Positions 1 to 11,675 of a DNA stretch of 64,000 nt are shown piece after piece (within the stretch, counting starts at the first letter, position 1; the number at the start of each line of letters is the position of its first letter). The stretch is from Sclerotinia nivalis (Eukaryota > Ascomycota > Leotiomycetes > Helotiales > Sclerotiniaceae). A model generated the notes under the pieces. The model was not told the origin of the DNA. It saw nothing but the letters and a program-made list of their open reading frames with translations, and ran no database searches. The stretch is taken from contig JAPEIS010000016.1 in NCBI GenBank assembly GCA_029531795.1, positions 806,001 to 870,000 of the forward strand, given 5' to 3'. A program made the translations under genes and the position numbers.

Positions 1-1225
1 GAGCTTGGGAGTTGAAGGATTGGAAAGGGGTTGGGCTAGAAAGGATAAATGGGGGACTGTTGAGGCTCTCCTCATAAAGGAGTGGTGCAACCTCCTCTTG
101 AGTTGGAGTACCTAAGATGACTCTTGGAAAGCTGGATGGGATAGTATCGACCATAATGGTCTCTTCGTCCATAATGGGAGGATGGAGAATCTTCGATTTT
201 GACGCGATTTTTCGTGTGTATTTCGTGTTTTGTGCAGCAACGACAGTATCACAACAATTACTGGTTCAATTTCTTTGGGGACAATTGTATTCAATTTGGA
301 TTGGTTTGTTTAGTCAATATAAGGTATAAAAAGGGCGTATTTCGAAGAATTATTCTTCTTCAAAATTTGTTGTGGGAACGAAAGGAAGAAGAGCTTACAG
401 ATTATACCTTTCAGGACGAATAAAAGAGCATTTCAACAAAAAGATAGCTATTCATATATTCAAGAAGCTTCGATATATATATTATAATCTTTCAGGAATT
501 CTTTCTCCTTCGACAAATAGAAATAGATACTTTCTTTTCATTACAAATGATACTACAAGAGTTGATTGGATATATTATATGAAGGATAAAAAGGCTACAA
601 CAATGGTTCCTGTTCTAATGAATCTTATCAAGGAAATTGAAAACGAAATAAGAGAAAAAGTTGTAATTGTTCGTATAGATAATAGAAAAGACGAATTTGG
701 TATAGTATTTCAAGACGAATTCAAAAACTTGGTATACAATTCGAACCTTCTCCTCCAGGAAAGCATTCTATAAACGGAATCGCCGAGAAACAAATTCAAG
801 ATATCAATACTAGATCTAAAAGTTTACTCGATCAAATAGATATACCAAACGATCAATAGAAGCTAACGACTCGTTATACTATTTGGTTACGCAACAGAGC
901 TCCAACGAAAGCTCTACCATTCGGGAAATCAGGACCTTTATCCATAGCGATAACTCCTTTCGAAGCATACTATAGCAGATTACCGGATTTCTCGAATCTA
1001 CAAATATTTGACTATAAAGCATTCGCTCTCAACCCTCAACATCCAGGAAAACTAACAAAGAAGTTTGAATCACAAATATTAAAAGGGGACTTTATATTCG
1101 TTAGAATAGATGAATATCATATTTATCTTCTACTTAGTCTCCTTTCCAAGAAGATAATAAAAACCGCAGATGCTGACTTCAATGAATATAGTTTTCCATT
1201 TAAAGAAACTTCAATTGAATCAAGA

Positions 1226-1441
1226 TCTGGTACAGACAGGGCAATTTCAAAGTTTGGTATAGACAAAGCAACCCTAAGGTCTGGTACAGACAGGGCAATT
1301 TCAAAGTCTGGTATAGATAAAGCAACCCTAAGGTCTGGTACAGACAAGGCAATTTCAAAGTCTGGTATAGACAAAGCAACCCTAAGGTTTGGTATAGACA
1401 AAACAACTTCAAAATCTGGTACAGATAAGAGAGCTCCAAAA
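1226..1441 (+). repeat. 27-bp tandem repeat (8 copies) inside copia pol
   Basis: Eight 27-bp units, arranged as a 54-bp higher-order dimer, encode alternating nine-residue blocks SGTDRAISK and SGIDKATLR between the integrase and RT parts of the copia polyprotein. They share the reading frame of the RT, so they were once translated. A stop (CCT TAA) follows shortly after the array. Confidence 0.9.
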
Positions 1442-2642
1442 GCTAAAAAGAGAGATCCACCATCTACAGCGAAAGAACCTTAACAAAAGAAAAGAGGAAG
1501 ACCTTCGATACAAAAGAAGATCTCACAAGCAAATGCCAATATAATTAGAAGTTTATTGAATACTACCTGCAAATACTGTTTGAGAAAGATTTTTAGTGAT
1601 CAAATTGTACAACAAGTAAAAGCCTTGAAAGTTGTTGCTGTTGATACTGAAAATTCTGTTCAAATCGGTGGTTCAGTAATGCTTTTTGAGACAATAAAAC
1701 TTGAAGAGGTTATGCGAAAAGACAATAAGCAATGGTTAAAAGCCATTAGATCTGAATTGATTAGTCTTCGGGAGAACGGTATATTCGAGATTATACAAAG
1801 GGAAGTGCTAGGAGGCAAGAAACTGATAACTTCCAAATGGGTTCTGCAGAACAAAATGAATCAATTCAATAAGATAGCTAAATGAAAGGCTAGACTCATT
1901 GTAAAAGGATATCTACAATAGAAAGGTATCGATTTCAAAAAAACATTTGTAAAAATCGGGAGATATTCTACATTGAGAACTCTACTCGCTAAAGCTGTGT
2001 CTGAAAATCTAGAAATAGATAATATAGATATGGATACTGCTTTTCTTAATAAGAAACTAACAGATACAGAAATACTAATGGAAATTCTATAATTCTTTGA
2101 GAAAGTGTTCCCTGAAATCAAAGAAATGCTTCAGAAAAACTTTCAAGGAGTTAGAGTTTTCCTTAAGCTCAAAAAGTCACTTTATAATTTTAAGCAAACC
2201 CCAAGAATTTGGTGATTAGTAGTTAAGAAGTTCTTTAAAGAATTAAATTTATCAGTTTTCTTTGCAGATCCAAATCTATTCGTTGGCAAAAGCATTTCTA
2301 TTCTCCTGTACATCGACGATATATTAATTGTCGGGAAACGAATAGATATCGACAAAATCAAGAAAAGGATTGGTGAACAATGGAAGTGCAAAAATTTAGG
2401 GTCTATTCAGATGTTTCTAGGACTTCAGATCGAACGAAATAGAACAAGACGAACCCTCAAAATTCACAATTCAAATTATACAAAAAAGATCCTCCAGCGA
2501 TTTCAAATCGACGATTTTGCGAAGAAAAATCTGCTATTTCCCTTAGGAACAGTTATTTATATAGCAGAGATAGAAGAATTACTCGAAAAGGATGATAAGA
2601 ATTTATATTTGTAGATTATAAATTCGACGATATATTTAGCAA

Positions 2643-2887
2643 TGTGACGATCCTGTATTAATGCCTTAGGCCATTCTTTATTGTATTCTTTGGTCCCTTC
2701 CGAAGGGACCAAAATGCCTTAGGATTGTCTTGCATTTATTTCACCCTGTATTCGTTTAGGTTTATGGTCCTCTCCGAAGGGACCATAAAAGGCTCAACTT
2801 CATTATCTTTTGCATGACAGTTTGTTATTCTCTAGTATAGATTAATTGATTCATCCTATTATGCCTTGAATTAAGACCATCGTCACA
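2643..2887. mobile_element. 245-bp TGTGACGAT...ATCGTCACA element, copy 1
   Basis: A 245-bp repeat bounded by 9-bp terminal inverted repeats TGTGACGAT / ATCGTCACA. It interrupts copia RT coding sequence. An inverted 244-bp copy lies at 57455-57698. Two internal palindromes are visible: 12-bp arms with a 1-nt centre at 2689-2713 (TTTGGTCCCTTC and its complement) and 10-bp arms at 2761-2789. It could be a MITE or a small solo LTR (TG...CA). I see no clear target duplication at either copy. Confidence 0.7.
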
Positions 2888-3406
2888 AAAGCTAGTTCAG
2901 GATCTAGGGGAAAAATCTTCAATCGAACCATTTATTTCAACATTATATTGCAACAACAAAAGCAATGTAGATTGAATTAAGGAAAATAAGTTTCACAGCA
3001 AAGCAAAGTATATTAGTATCAGATAGTATTATATTAAAAATGATATAATTGATACAAATAGACTTAAAATCTTATGGATTGTAGGAATCGATCAAATAGC
3101 AGATATTCTCATCAAACAATTTATATATTTTGGTTTTTGTATATATTGTACTAGTTTAGGGTTCGATATTGATATAGAATAATTGGGAATACTCTTGTAC
3201 CGTAATATAAGCTTAGGATTATGGATTGCTGAACTTTCATAGAGAGATTAGACAATGCGATTATAATTGAAGGTTAAAACGTTGCTATAGAAATTAACGA
3301 GACTTTATTATATATTTCATATAGTTCTTTAATGATTATGGTTTCTGATTATAAAAGGGATATTAGAATATATAATGCTCGTTAGTACTAGCTTCCGCAC
3401 TAGCAC

Positions 3407-3481
3407 TATATCTCTTCAAGCTGTACTATAGAATATTAGTTACACACATACAATAATATATACTTGATTGCCCTTCCAACA
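3407..3481 (+). repeat. Terminal part of copia LTR, shared with 42722-42796
   Basis: About 75 bp from TATATCTCTTCAAGCTGT to the terminal TTCCAACA are nearly identical at 42722-42796, and both copies stop at the same ACA. That is the behaviour of an LTR 3' terminus, and it closes the copia remnant that begins near 300. Confidence 0.6.
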
Positions 3482-3659
3482 ATTTTATATCAAAATAGAA
3501 AAAAACAAAATTCTTGAATTTCATCAATACAATCAAAATAGCTATTAGATTATAATATTTTAATCGAATATAAAATGAAAAAGAAAAAAGAGAAAAAAAG
3601 AGAATGAAAGAAAGAATAAAAATATAAAAAAATAATGAAATTGAAAAAAAGATTTAAAT

Positions 3660-3945
3660 TTCCCTTCAATATCAATAAAATATTATTTCTTTGTTTTCCT
3701 TATTATATACTTTTGTATTTATAAGGCAGAATCCATTCCCCGAGATTAGTTTTCATTTCCCCTATCTAACTCAAAAGATTGAGTCCTCTTCAATTACTCA
3801 AATTATATACTAAATTAGATCAATTAGCTAGCTTACCTCTATTATGTTATCTATTAAGAGTTCGCAAGAGCCTCTAGCCGTCTTAGATGGTCTTAGACTC
3901 AGTGTAGACGTTAATTTAATCAATCAATTAATCAATCAATCAATC
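3660..3945 (+). mobile_element. LINE 3' end fragment with CAAT-repeat tail
   Basis: The sequence parallels 52560-52831 over about 280 bp, including CTTAGACTCAGTGTAGACG followed by TTAATTTAAT and a (CAAT)n tail. A third, shorter copy is at 45366-45413. A constant 3' end with variable 5' truncation and a simple-repeat tail is typical of Tad-like LINEs. No coding part is present. The preceding 3482-3659 is AT-rich with nothing recognised. Confidence 0.65.
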
Positions 3946-4053
3946 ACCTTCTCTCACTTCGAAAAGGTTTTCATTCATTTCTCTTATTTGTCGATAAATA
4001 AAACTAGTACTAAATGATTCTTATACTAATATCCAATCTAGCAATGCTTTCTC

Positions 4054-4236
4054 CTAAACCAGAACTATATTCTGTATATTTTTTATACCTTTTTTATAAG
4101 ATAGATGACCATTTATTCGATTCTGAAATGTAATACAAGAAACACTATGTTCTGAGCTAGCCCGACGTACAGACAGCCCATTTACAATCACACCAACGGC
4201 CATAACAATATCATCTTCAGTATAAAGATTCGGCAT
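4054..4236 (-). pseudogene. Pogo/Fot1-type transposase fragment (HTH_psq-like)
   Basis: A 60-residue reading frame begins MPNLYTEDDIVMAVGVI and continues NGLSVRRASSEHSVSCITF, QNRINGHLSYKK. This matches the N-terminal pipsqueak-type helix-turn-helix of pogo/Fot1 transposases (pattern YTEEDI..A...I.NG.S.R.AA..F.V..STL..R..G). The catalytic DDE region is absent. Bases 4237-5100 contain no further gene that I can support. Confidence 0.5.
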
Positions 4237-5103
4237 ATTATAAATAATAATATATTCAAATTTCCGATCAATTGATTAAGTGATTGTTGAATTATTAAAA
4301 GTTGAATAAGGAAGGTTGCTTAGAATAAAGTGGGTTTTGAGGTGGCCCAAAACAGGGGGTGGCCCGAAGTTACTAGATACTCTGTTATGATCTCTTGAAT
4401 GAGGAAATGAGAATTGTAGGAAGCATGCAGTAGTCAAATGTTTCCAAAGGCAAACACATATCAACAATCGATATCTACCAAGTAAGTACCTTGTAGATAA
4501 TAGACACAGATTTCTTTTAAGAATGTTCAAGGAATCATTCTTCTACAGGAAAGTTCATAATTGGCATTCTACATCGACCCAATTCTTGATCAACCTACCT
4601 AGGAGGTAGGTAGGTACGTACTCGGTTCACCATCGAGTCTCTCTTACTTGGGTCACCATCATCCAAATTATCTTCAGGGACTTGGAGATTTCATACATCA
4701 AATACTACTCGGTATACAGTACTAAGTATACACCTGCTCCAAACAGTCGAGTTGGAATGTCATTATTACCGATGGCAGCCAGTACCAATCCCGATCCCAG
4801 TGCTTCTCCTGGGCGAAATTGTTCATCATCTATGAAAAGGACTACCTAGTAGCTACTCTTCAGCGAGGAACCTCGTGCTGTTATAATACTATCAACATTA
4901 GTAATGAATGGGTGAATTTTAAACAGTCTCAGTCTAAGTAATCATTGGTCAGTCTGAGGAAGGAAAGAACGCAGCTAGTAAGGTAGGAATTGCTTCTCCG
5001 CAAACAGGTGTGATATTATTACTATGGGGTTAAGTCGAGGTCAAGAAGTAGGTAGGTAGGGAGGTAAGTACCTACTAGTATTTGATCAATGATCGATCAA
5101 TCT

Positions 5104-5148
5104 GAGAAGGGTGAGAAGGGTGAGAAGGGTGAGAAGGGTGAGAAGGGA
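5104..5148 (+). repeat. GAGAAGGGT 9-bp tandem repeat
   Basis: Five units of GAGAAGGGT run up to a solo LTR, whose 5-bp target duplication (GAAGG) is drawn from the array's edge. Confidence 0.85.
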
Positions 5149-5156
5149 AGGGAAGG

Positions 5157-5363
5157 TGTTGGTATCGAAATGGTAAGGTTCAAAGTGTAAAGTACTTTAG
5201 TCTATTTGATAAAACTTGATTCTTAATTGTTACTATCTATATTGAAAGAACGAGCTCCTTAAACACATATTGAAGGAGCTCGTACGGTCCCTTATGATCA
5301 CATGATCTAATACGATCATATGATTTAACTACGGTTCATGATCATATGACTGTGATCCCGACA
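5157..5363. mobile_element. Solo LTR, family TGTTGGTATC...ATCCCGACA, copy 1
   Basis: A 207-bp element starts TGTTGG and ends CCGACA. It is flanked by perfect 5-bp direct repeats GAAGG (5152-5156 and 5364-5368). Near-identical copies are at 44024-44230 and 58368-58575, each with its own 5-bp duplication. TG...CA ends, size and duplication length identify a retrovirus-like LTR left after LTR-LTR recombination. Inside is an inverted repeat, GAGCTCCTT...AAGGAGCTC. It lies about 670 bp upstream of the RRM gene start. Confidence 0.85.
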
Positions 5364-5689
5364 GAAGGGAAGGGAAATAACACTTTGTATGTATTTACTT
5401 TGGGTATCTATCTGGTAATTCCCATTCTGGTAATTCCCATTCTAGGTTAGGCAAGGTAGGCACTCATGTTTATTCCCGGTGGGTGATTCCTTCCTTCCCT
5501 TTTCAAAATTCCCTAGCAGATATCGCCGTCATGTCCTCTCACTCTTCTCTTGATTACCTATTCGGCCCTTTATCCATCTGTCCAGGTACTCAAATCCGCT
5601 TAAACGGCGAAGGGAATCGCACTTTCTGGAAATCATATAAATAAACCATCCGATTCGATTCTGTTGATACTTTCCTCCTCCCAAAAACA

Positions 5690-6032
5690 AACACCCTTTT
5701 TTTGATCCCATACCACTTATTTCCCCTCCTTCTCCCCATTTTCTCCCCTCAATTCGATTCTTTTCATACAATCTCCTCTTCCTTCCGACATTCTTCAATT
5801 CTTCAATTCTTCAATTCCCCATTCACTTCTTAGTCTCGGTTCTTCCCTCTTTACTCTTTCCTCTTTCCTCTTTCCACTTTCCTCTTCCCTCTTTCGCCGC
5901 TTTCTTTACACTCTCCCCCACACTGTTAGTCGTAACACAGCACAATTGTTAAGCTAAAGCTGCATAACACTTGTTATACTTTTCAATTCACAACTTCTAC
6001 ACTTTTTCTCTGTATTCAAGCTCCTTTTCATC
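5690..6032 (+). promoter_or_regulatory. Pyrimidine-rich leader/promoter of the RRM gene
   Basis: A long CT-rich strand bias, including repeated CTCTTTCC-like blocks and an ATTCTTCA tandem near 5795-5815, precedes the first ATG at 6033. Such tracts are common in promoters and 5' UTRs of filamentous fungi. No specific operator is recognised. Confidence 0.4.
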
Positions 6033-8787
6033 ATGTCGCCTGCTACTCCCTCCTCAACTGGTGGTGGTCATGCCCTTGGTATGCACTCAATTTCATCCAC
6101 CTCCAGTTCAGCTTACACCAATTCGGGTTCGCATCCTGCACTTTCTTCCCAGATTGAGCCATCGCCTGCCAGTACATATGGTAGCTCCGCTGCCAGTGAT
6201 GCTGATATCCCCTTAACTCCTGACAATGACGGTAAGTGTAAATCTTTTCCCTTCTTCTTTGCTACATTGTGCCCTCTTCATCGAGCATCTTCTTCAATGT
6301 CGCATCATGTTGTTTTCACTTTTTGCACAATCCTTTTACCCCTTCATGTTTTCATACCAAAAATCGCACCACCCTGAGAGCATTCAATATGTGTCTGCTG
6401 AAGAGGCTCGCAGAATTGTATTCATCATGTATGCGCTATCCTTTTAAGATTTGCGTTCTCTTGCATCTGCCATCCTGAAGACGCCTTTCATCTCCCCCAA
6501 ATCCCGTTCTGTGTTCGCTCAAATCATTCACAAACCCTGGCTGACATTTCCCTAAAAGGGGCAGTTCTTACCAACATTGCTCGTCTTGCAATCGGTGATG
6601 AGAGTAATGTCGAAGACAATGTCACATCTTCTAGTCATCATTCCACCAGTGGTTCTAGAAACTCCAACCTGTAAGTCTTAAACTCACGATTATTTCCAAT
6701 TGTTTTCTAACTTCTGGCTTTTCCAGCTACTCTCCACCATTTGTTCGTAATGGTTCTCAGAGCAATGTTGATGATCCATTCCAATCGCCAAGCAAGAATG
6801 CTTCAAAGTGTCGCAACCAAGATCAGCACACTCCCAAGGCTCCAAGACATCCTCACCGAGATATTCATGGCCCTTGGCGCTCAAGAAGCTCAAGCAACAG
6901 TTCTGAGTTGTCACCATCAAAGTCGAAGTCAAACTCCACTGGCACTGTTGATACCCACTACGGTGACGCTCAGCGCAAGCTTTCTTTCCATGTCCAAGAG
7001 CATGTTTCTGAGAACACCGACAGCGCAGGCAATAGACTAAGTGGTTACACTGTTGTCAAGGCCGAGGATGCGCAAGCTGTTTACCCTCCTTCTTGCTGTG
7101 TTTTCGTTGCAAAGTAAGTCTCTTACCTTCTCTTCCTCGGCGTTTCCTTTCTTCCTCCTCTCTTTTCATCGTGATTCATACTAAACTTTGAAAGCCTGCT
7201 TCAATCCGAGAATGAAGACTCCCTTCAAATGGCTGTGACTCAAATCTTCCGAGAATATGGTCCTGTCTACGTCAAGATCCGCCGTGATGGCAAGCATATG
7301 CCTTTCGCATTTTGTCAATACACTGTGAGTTGTTACCATGATATCATTTTCCTGGTTATATCTAACTTTTACTAGAAGCAAGAACATGCCGAGAGAGCTA
7401 TCAAGGAAGGCAGAGGTCGTTTAATCAAAGGCCGCCCATGTCGCTGCGAAAAGGCCAAGGCTCATCGTAAGAAATTGTCCCTCGAGATGAGGTTTTGACT
7501 GACACTTCTCAGGTCTATTTTTCATCGAGCGCAAGTATGGTCCAGTCGTCACTCCTGGTGAAGTCAGAGACCTTCTTCAGCGCTTTGGCAAGATCGAACT
7601 TTGTTACACTGCTTCTCACGTAGAGCGTACTGCACTCAACCTCAACGAAGGAGTCATCGTTCAATTCGAAATGTACGATGAAGGTCAAGATGCTCAATCC
7701 GTCAGTTCAGGTTTTATACTTCATGCTCTTGGTCTTCATGCTGACTTGTTCGCAGGCTTTCCGCAACCATGATCTTTACAAGCTGCAGCCCATTGCAGGC
7801 CTTGCAACACCTGCTCAGCAGTCACCACCTGAAGCAGAAATCGATGCTACCAAGGCATATTTGGCAAGATACGATGTCGACCGTCGCTCAATTTTCGTTG
7901 GCAACCTTCCATTGAGTGCTTCAGAACAACAAATTCGAGGTCTTTTCGAGCACTATGGCGAAATCCAAGACATCAGCCTGCGAGAGAACGCGTCTAAGTT
8001 TGAGCGTAAGTTACCACCCTTTTACTGAATGTATCCCAAGCTGACTCGGCACTCCATAGCAGAAGAGAAGTTTGCTTTTGCTTTTGTCGAATTTAAGTCC
8101 CCGATGGCAGTTGTTAATGCTGTAAACGCAAAGGTAAGCCAGACAATTTTTCCATCAACTCCTCTGAGTCATGGTCTCCTAACTCCACCATAGAATGGTT
8201 TCAATTTCGGTGGAAAATCTCTACGAGTCGCTCAAAAGGATTCTGAAAATGGTGGTAGCAGAGGCAGAACCTCCAGACCACAGCCCTTGACCTCCGCTCG
8301 GTCGTTCCAGTCTCCTCGTGTCGATCAACATGTGGAGCAACAAACTTCTCCATCTGCTCAGATGTCTCCTATGCCTTACGCATCACCTTATGGTTACACT
8401 GCGTATAGCCCATACTATGCTTATGCAGCCCCATCAACCGTCTTCACTGATGGTCAAGGCCATTACTATAGCAATGCTACCTCGTACTCGCCAGCACCAG
8501 CATACTACCCAGGCTACCCCGGTAGTCCCGGATACGGCATGCGTAGCCCAGCAGTGGCAACTGATTTAACAGGCAGTCCTCCTGCTCCGTCACCATACTA
8601 CAGTTATGCACCATACCAGCAATATGCGCCGGCTCCATACTGGGGTATGCAGAGCCCACCAACTGATCAGTCAGCTTCGTTTCAACAAGCATATTACCCT
8701 TATTCGCCTGTTGGCATTAGTAACAAGGCTCACGATGATCGTGCGGCAACTCCTACGCCAAGTGGGCATGCTTCGGTTGTTGAGTAA
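6033..8787 (+). CDS. Three-RRM RNA-binding protein with Tyr/Pro/Ser-rich C terminus
   Basis: Nine exons read as 6033-6231, 6565-6670, 6727-7113, 7195-7324, 7376-7466, 7513-7700, 7756-8005, 8060-8133 and 8194-8787. The sum is 2019 nt, or 672 residues. The N terminus is Ser-rich and low complexity. Three RRM-like units follow: one beginning CCVFVANLLQ and ending around CRCEKAKAH, a second beginning RLFFIERKYG, and a canonical third with RNP2 SIFVGNLP and RNP1-like KFAFAFVEFK. The tail (from about residue 500) is rich in YSP, YAP and PGYPG, prion-like in composition. It probably binds mRNA in the cytoplasm or nucleus. The layout recalls fungal Rim4-type proteins, but I cannot name an ortholog. 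The first intron (6232-6564, 333 nt) is long and could hide a small exon; one donor is GTCAGT. Confidence 0.85.
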
Positions 8788-10342
8788 TCTTTCACTCTCA
8801 ACCAAACCTCCATGTCAGAACAATCAATCGCAGTTTTCACCACGGTTGTACTTGTTATTTTTCTTGACATTTGGGCAGCATGTTTTTCTTACCTTCTCGG
8901 TACGGAATTAATGCTGGTGTTATCCAGGTTGTGTCTTCGTGTTTACGACTAATAATTTCACGGCGTTTACGGTATCTCTTTCTTCATCTTCGCAGGAATT
9001 TGGCTTCATCTACTGTTGTACAGGATTCTTGTCTACCAATCAAATATGACAGGGCATTGTGGCTCTTGGTCCGCCATTTATATGGTGGCCGGCTCCCTAT
9101 TGATTCTCTTGCTCCTTTGGACAAGACAGACATAGGATAGAGTCTCTTCGATTTGAACAAACCATGTACTATTAATCAGTTGCATCTTAGCTTAGATAGA
9201 CTGGAATAAAAGTATTACCATCGTGAATAGAGTTCCAAATATTGTGATGATATGTGATGGAAGTAATTATTATAATGATGCAACTCGGCAAAGCAGATTT
9301 GGCAAGTGCTTTGAGCATGACGCTGGAGCATAGTTAGATGCAGGTTGAGTATAACGTCACAAGCTTACCTAAATAATATCAATACAGCTACGTCTGTCAA
9401 TAGTGTAGTGTGATCTTGAGTTCTGCCTGCACAAAGTTGCTCTTTAGGCATGTTTGTCCTGTAGCCCTTCATCTATAGGCCAATTCGAGAAGTAACCAGG
9501 CCAAGTACATGTGAGCTTCTCTAAATATCGAATACAGCTAGCATGTGTGTATAATTGCTTTCTGTCTTGATCACTTCTCCGGGATGGTTGAGGCGAGGTA
9601 TAAGGCATTCTATTCATGAGGTCATGGAAATTTGGCAAGACATAGCTCAGCAAAGCTAAAGAGATGCATGGAATCATAGCATCCGTGGCAAGTTCATCGT
9701 ACAGCATGAGATGGAAGAATATGTGCCGACTGAGTTGTGGAAGTGGGAGAAATCATTTTTCAAGCGGGAGACTGACGATTATTTGGTAGCTGGAAGGCTG
9801 TAGCAAAATGTTTAAGAGCGGGTAAAGGATCATTATGATGAAATAGGACGGATGGATGGTGGCTAGGGGTTTATTCTGAAGAACGAGGGCGACAGATGTT
9901 ATTAGAGGATGAATGAAGGTTGGACGATCAAGGGGAGGGAGAAAAGGGTATGTAGACCCAGAGCTTATGTATTTGATAACATAATCCATCACAGCACTCT
10001 CGCCGTTACCTAAAACCAGAGCTTGGCCTTTTTGGGATCACTGGTGTTGGCGCCGCTTTGCTAGAGAGATATACTGCCTTGGTATTATCTGGATTCTTTT
10101 GTGATGGCTTCTTCGGCGAAAGCAATATGCTTAGTTCTGTGTGACTTTCACGTTCCCCAGAAACTCAAAATCTGCTCATGAAATGGTAAACTGACTCATC
10201 TCGAGCGGTGTTGGATATTGAGAGTTTCTGATCAGAACTCTGAACGGGGGGTTCATGTACAATACAAATTGCTAGCGCCCACCGATATCTTACATTAAGA
10301 CAGATACACAATGTACAGCGTTTGAATCACCAACCCTCACTC
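8788..10342. other. Intergenic, no gene seen
   Basis: Only short, compositionally random reading frames are present between the convergent RRM gene and mL45. I find no splice-consistent coding signal or repeat. Confidence 0.6.
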
Positions 10343-11218
10343 CTAAGCCATCTTATCCCAATCCTCTACATCCTTCAACGTGGTAGCCGTCGTCGTACCC
10401 CACACCTGCCATTCTTTATCCTGCCAATTTCGATAAATCTTCTGCACAACCACATACTCCACAATGTCTTTCTCGCTACTTCCAGGCAATTTTTTCCCTT
10501 TACTATCCCTCAAAGTTATCAATTGTCGGCTCGAGATCCTGACTACCGCTTGTCGTATCACATTGCCCGATCCTCCGGGTATCATAACGGCTTTGGTCGA
10601 CATTATCTTCGGTCTGCGGTTCATTTTCTCAAGGTTCCATGTAACCTTTTGCCCTCGGGGTCGTGAAGCTATGCGCTGCGCGAAACTTTCATAGAGTCCA
10701 TCGGCGCACATTCTACGCAAGCGTCCAGCGTCACCAGCAGCAAAATTTTGGTACATTTCTCTGTACAGAGCTTCGGCTGCAGATACTATCGAACCACGCT
10801 TTAGTTGCACTTTTCTTCGTATACGGCCGGTTTTGGGGGACATCAATTTAAATGTGATGGTGGCGAGAATATCCCCTATTCGGGTCTTCAATCTTATCCA
10901 TTGGTATTTCAATAGTTTTTTGGGACTTTTGAAGAGAGGGGGACCTCGGGCTGCTATGAATGTGTCTTAAACTTGATTAGAGCGGGGCATTGGGACGTGG
11001 GAAAGAGCAATTGGTACGGACGTACGAGGTAGAAGGCCGACATCAGTTGCCATTCGTGTCCCTGCCATAGCTTGCATGCGCATTCTACGATCTGGGTGTT
11101 GTGCAGGATTGGCGGGAGCAGCTTGGCGGGGGGTTATGGCGGAGAAGAATCGAGGGTTGGAGAAGGAGAAAGGACTGCGAGGGGTGGGGAAGACATGTCT
11201 GCGGAGAACTTGAGCCAT
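10343..11218 (-). CDS. Mitochondrial ribosomal protein mL45 / Mba1-like (Tim44-like domain)
   Basis: Two exons, 11026-11218 and 10343-10953 (804 nt, 267 residues), are joined across an intron with donor GTACGT and acceptor TAG. The N terminus (MAQVLRRHVFPTPRSPFSF) is Arg/Ser/Phe-rich without acidic residues, as expected for a mitochondrial presequence. The body carries the Tim44/mL45-type fold: KTRIGDILATITFKLMSP, then a helix AAEALYREMYQNFAAGD, RRMCADGLYESFAQRI, and closing strands EYVVVQKIYRNWQDKEWQVWGTT. Proteins of this family tether the mitochondrial ribosome to the inner membrane and assist insertion of newly made proteins (Mba1 in yeast, mL45 elsewhere). It is divergent from EOS1 on the right, sharing about 450 bp of promoter. 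Confidence 0.85.
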
Positions 11219-11675
11219 GGAAGGAGTATCGATGCGAAGGATGAGAGACAGAGAGACAAATTGTATGTGGGAGGTTGGTCATAAGATTGCACCGCTCACC
11301 TCACACCATTAAATGCTGGAACTTTTTTGACAACCAGAGAATATTCCGTCAGCCTTGGTGGCTGGGTGTGGCTGTGTGGCTTGCAAACAGAGCTAGACAG
11401 GTTGGCGAGGCTGAACAGAGGGATGGAGGAAGGTGGGCTCCCTTGCTAGCACGATAAAACCGTTTCTGGTATCTATACTTCACACTACACTCTACATTGA
11501 TAAATTGAGATATCTTACTATTGCTCTCAATTGTCCTTAAGGTACGGGATTTTGACGTGTCCTTTGCAACCCAGCCGCCCGTGTCTCGTCCCACTTTCTG
11601 ACATAGATTCGAGGTAGGAAAACGCTCACCCACACATCCATTCCCAGTATTGCAAAACGGCAGCATATGCCGTAA

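Larger units (their letters stand above)
300..3481 (+). mobile_element. Degenerate Ty1/copia retrotransposon (integrase-RT-RNase H, 3' LTR end)
   Basis: This is the pol region of a copia element, broken by stops and frame changes. About 372-1120 matches copia integrase (SPSTNRNRYFLFITND, then VRIDNRKDEFG), but the first catalytic Asp reads Asn (YNLSG) and the second motif is TND, both G-to-A changes. About 1556-2642 is the copia reverse transcriptase: KWVLQNKM, AFLNKKL, and the catalytic LYIDDILIVG at about 2306-2335. A 245-bp element interrupts RT after IYLAM at 2642. RNase H remains resume at about 2945-3130 (KFHSKAKYISI, QIADILIKQF). Most internal stops fit CAA-to-TAA or TGG-to-TGA/TAG, as RIP would give. 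The right end TTCCAACA at 3481 recurs at 42796 and is probably the LTR terminus. Bases 1-300 show nothing assignable. The element is not functional. Confidence 0.85.

Noticed and set aside
1123..1439. Minus-strand repetitive frames (LSVPDLRVA and CLYQTLGLL units)
   Set aside because: Antisense readings of the 27-bp minisatellite; the plus frame is continuous with copia RT.
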